From positions 62,001 to 126,000 of the forward strand of contig NZ_CABVHY010000016.1 in NCBI RefSeq assembly GCF_902497875.1: a DNA stretch of 64,000 bases, in the 5' to 3' direction. The notes below the pieces were generated by a model. It was not told the DNA's origin. It saw only the letters and a program-made list of their open reading frames with translations, and did no database searches. This stretch comes from Pseudomonas fluorescens. GTDB taxonomy: Bacteria > Pseudomonadota > Gammaproteobacteria > Pseudomonadales > Pseudomonadaceae. Below, piece after piece: positions 62,127 to 64,000 of the stretch (positions are counted from its first letter, which is position 1; each line of letters begins with the position of its first letter). The position numbers and the translations under genes were made by a program.

Positions 62127-63587
62127 ATGATCAAATCTTTGCGTCCATTGTTGCTTGCCAGTCTACTTCTGCCCCTGGCCCTGCCTGCCCACTCCGCCCC
62201 GATCAACACTGCCCTGTCGCCCAAGGTTCAACAAGCCCTCAAAGCCAGCAAATTACAGAACGACGCCTTGTCTCTGGTGATGATCCCGCTCAACGGCCCG
62301 GGCACCCCGACGATTTACAACGCCGATGTGTCAGTCAACCCGGCCTCGACCATGAAGCTGGTCACCACCTACGCCGCCCTGGAAATGCTTGGGCCCAACC
62401 ATCAGTGGAAGACCGAGTTCTACACCGACGGTGTCCTCAGTGGCGGCATCCTGCGTGGCAACCTGTACCTCAAGGGCGGGGGCGACCCGAAGCTGAACAT
62501 GGAAAAGCTCTGGCTGCTGATGCGTGACCTGCGGGCCAATGGCGTGCAGCAAGTCACCGGCGACCTGGTGCTGGACCGCAATTTCTTCGTGCAACCGCAA
62601 CTGCCGCAGTTCAATGACGACGGTAATGACGAGAACAAACCGTTCCTGGTCAAACCCGATTCGCTGATGGTCAACCTCAAAGCGTTGCGCTTCGTCGCGC
62701 GCAATGACTCGGGCAAGGTTCTGGTTTCAGTCGAGCCGCCGATTGCCACCATTCACATCGACAACCAGGTCAAGGCCGTCAACTCCAGGCAGTGCACCGG
62801 CAACGTGCGCTACAACCCGGTGGCCCGGGCCGATGGCGGCGTGAGCGTGACCGTCAACGGCCAGTTGGGCGAAGGGTGCAGTTCGCAGACCTACCTGTCG
62901 CTGCTGGATCACGCGACTTACACCGCCGGCGCCGTGCGGGCGATCTGGCAGGAGCTGGGTGGCAGCATTCAAGGCCAGGATCGTCTGGCGGCGGTGCCGA
63001 AAGATGCCAAGGTCCTGGCCCGGGCATTCTCGCCGGACTTGGCGGAGATCATCCGCGACATCAACAAATACAGTAACAACACCATGGCCCAGCAGCTGTT
63101 TCTCAGCCTCGGCGCAGAGTTTCGCAACGCCGCCGACGGTGATGACGCCAAAGCCGCGCAACGGGTAGTCCGCCAGTGGCTGGCGAAGAAAGGCATCACT
63201 GCCCCGCATCTGGTGATGGAAAACGGTTCCGGCCTGTCCCGCGCCGAACGAGTCAGCGCCCGGGAAATGGGGGCGATGTTGCAGGCGGCCTGGAGAAGCC
63301 CTTATTCGGCGGAGTTCGTCAGCTCGATGCCGATTGCCGGCATGGACGGCACCATGCGCAAACGCTTGAAACGCACCGCCATGGCCGGTGAGGCACACAT
63401 CAAGACTGGCACCCTGAACACCGTGCGCGCGATTGCCGGCTTCAGCCGCGACAGCAATGGCAACACCTGGGCGGTGGTAGCGATCCTCAATGATCCGAAA
63501 CCATGGGGCGCGTCCTCGGTGCTCGACCAGGTGCTGCTGGACCTGTATCGCCAGCCGAAACTGGCGGAGGCTGCTTCGGCGTTGTAG
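62127..63587 (+). CDS. dacB: D-alanyl-D-alanine carboxypeptidase/endopeptidase (PBP4)
   Basis: A 486-residue periplasmic class C penicillin-binding protein. Signal peptide (PLLLASLLLPLALPAHSA). Catalytic SxxK in NPASTMKLVT, SxN in KYSNNTMAQ and KTG in HIKTGTLNT are all present. The large insert domain typical of PBP4 lies after the SxxK helix. It trims and cuts peptidoglycan cross-links. The ATG at 62127 gives the signal peptide; earlier in-frame starts would add a non-signal extension. Confidence 0.95.
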   Translation: MIKSLRPLLLASLLLPLALPAHSAPINTALSPKVQQALKASKLQNDALSLVMIPLNGPGTPTIYNADVSVNPASTMKLVTTYAALEMLGPNHQWKTEFYTDGVLSGGILRGNLYLKGGGDPKLNMEKLWLLMRDLRANGVQQVTGDLVLDRNFFVQPQLPQFNDDGNDENKPFLVKPDSLMVNLKALRFVARNDSGKVLVSVEPPIATIHIDNQVKAVNSRQCTGNVRYNPVARADGGVSVTVNGQLGEGCSSQTYLSLLDHATYTAGAVRAIWQELGGSIQGQDRLAAVPKDAKVLARAFSPDLAEIIRDINKYSNNTMAQQLFLSLGAEFRNAADGDDAKAAQRVVRQWLAKKGITAPHLVMENGSGLSRAERVSAREMGAMLQAAWRSPYSAEFVSSMPIAGMDGTMRKRLKRTAMAGEAHIKTGTLNTVRAIAGFSRDSNGNTWAVVAILNDPKPWGASSVLDQVLLDLYRQPKLAEAASAL

Positions 63588-63616
63588 GCCTGCCGAGTTA
63601 TGTGGTGAGGGGCTTT

Positions 63617-63760
63617 TGTGGCGAGGGGGCTTGCCCCCGCCGGCCGGTCCGCGCTCGGGCGCAGCAGTCGTAAACCGACAGACGGGTTTTACCTGACGTA
63701 ACGCGGTTGCCGATTTTGGGGCCGCTTCGCAGCCCAGCGGGGGCAAGCCCCCTCGCCACA
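63617..63760. repeat. REPIN (TGTGGCGAGGGGGCTTGCCC family)
   Basis: Same family as 44407-44539: arms TGTGGCGAGGGGGCTTGCCC at 63617 and its inverse ending at 63760, with a GCAGTCGTAAA inner segment. Confidence 0.88.
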
Positions 63761-63798
63761 TAGGCCCCCTTGCCACAGGGAGTTGTGTCTAGCTTTGC

Positions 63799-64000
63799 CT
63801 ACCTCAGCTCCACCTCAACCCGATCCCTTCCTGCCTGCTTCGCGGCATACACACCCGAGTCGGCGCGTAACAGCAAGGCGTCAGCGCCTTCCGATACCCG
63901 CCAACCGGCAATCCCGAAACTTGCGGTAACAACGCCCACGCCGTCGATCGGCGAGCTGCGCAGTCCCTGCCACAGCTCCAGCGCCAGGGTATGGGCCTGT
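63799..64000 (-). CDS. GGDEF-domain protein, 3' end only
   Basis: The last 66 codons of a gene whose beginning lies beyond the window. The minus strand reads VVTASFGIAGWRVSEGADAL, then LRADSGVYAAKQAGRDRVEV before a TAG stop, the standard C-terminal end of a diguanylate cyclase domain. The GGDEF motif itself is outside the window, so activity cannot be judged. Confidence 0.85.
   Translation of the reverse strand, partial: QAHTLALELWQGLRSSPIDGVGVVTASFGIAGWRVSEGADALLLRADSGVYAAKQAGRDRVEVELR

Overview
The window is a chromosomal segment of a fluorescent Pseudomonas, most likely of the P. fluorescens species complex. The evidence is high GC, two tandem cbb3 oxidase operons followed by ccoGHIS, hemN, anr, apt and recR in the order known from P. 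aeruginosa and P. putida, the dnaX/ybaB, ffs, ligA/zipA/smc and xdhABC/guaD blocks, and many REP/REPIN-type palindromes typical of this group. No rRNA, tRNA, prophage, IS element or CRISPR array was seen.

Layout. 0-2.6 kb: a CPBP membrane protease and an Aer-type aerotaxis receptor with a FliA promoter. 2.9-21.7 kb: the micro-oxic respiration locus. It holds an alpha/beta hydrolase, two complete cbb3 operons (3.7-6.9 and 7.4-10.6 kb), a Phd/VapC-type toxin-antitoxin pair wedged before ccoG, then ccoG-ccoH-ccoI-ccoS, a TauE/SafE-like membrane protein, hemN, an unknown coiled-coil protein, the regulator anr, apt and recR. Near-consensus ANR boxes stand before the first ccoN, ccoG and hemN, so the regulator and its targets sit together.

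21.7-36.4 kb: about 14.7 kb of accessory DNA separating recR from ybaB-dnaX, which are adjacent in reference pseudomonads. Its left half is a one-direction block: a membrane-anchored beta-propeller protein, a SCO-type thiol/copper protein, a small secreted protein with a SCO-like tail, a periplasmic binding protein, a single-receiver regulator, two paralogous sensor kinases and an NtrC-type sigma-54 activator. The kinase pair plus NtrC regulator matches the MnxS1/MnxS2/MnxR arrangement that controls Mn(II) oxidation in P. putida GB-1. Just upstream I find a sigma-54 promoter and a frameshifted N-terminal remnant of a multicopper oxidase. The locus therefore looks like an Mn-oxidation-type system that has lost its oxidase gene but kept promoter, copper chaperone and regulators. 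The right half is patchy: a GspF remnant, a P-loop kinase-like gene, a PAAR type VI effector with its putative immunity gene (effector frameshifted near codon 17), a DUF6124-type gene behind a structured leader, a LysR remnant and a hexanucleotide repeat array.

36.4-64 kb: mostly core genome. ybaB-dnaX, a secreted solute-binding-like protein, a PAS-GGDEF-EAL protein, an XRE regulator, the 4.5S RNA gene ffs, a zinc-ribbon metallopeptidase, ligA-zipA-smc, a GntR regulator divergent from the purine catabolic genes xdhA-xdhB-xdhC-guaD, a second GntR regulator divergent from a BenE-family transporter, yggL, dacB, and the 3' end of a GGDEF protein running off the window.
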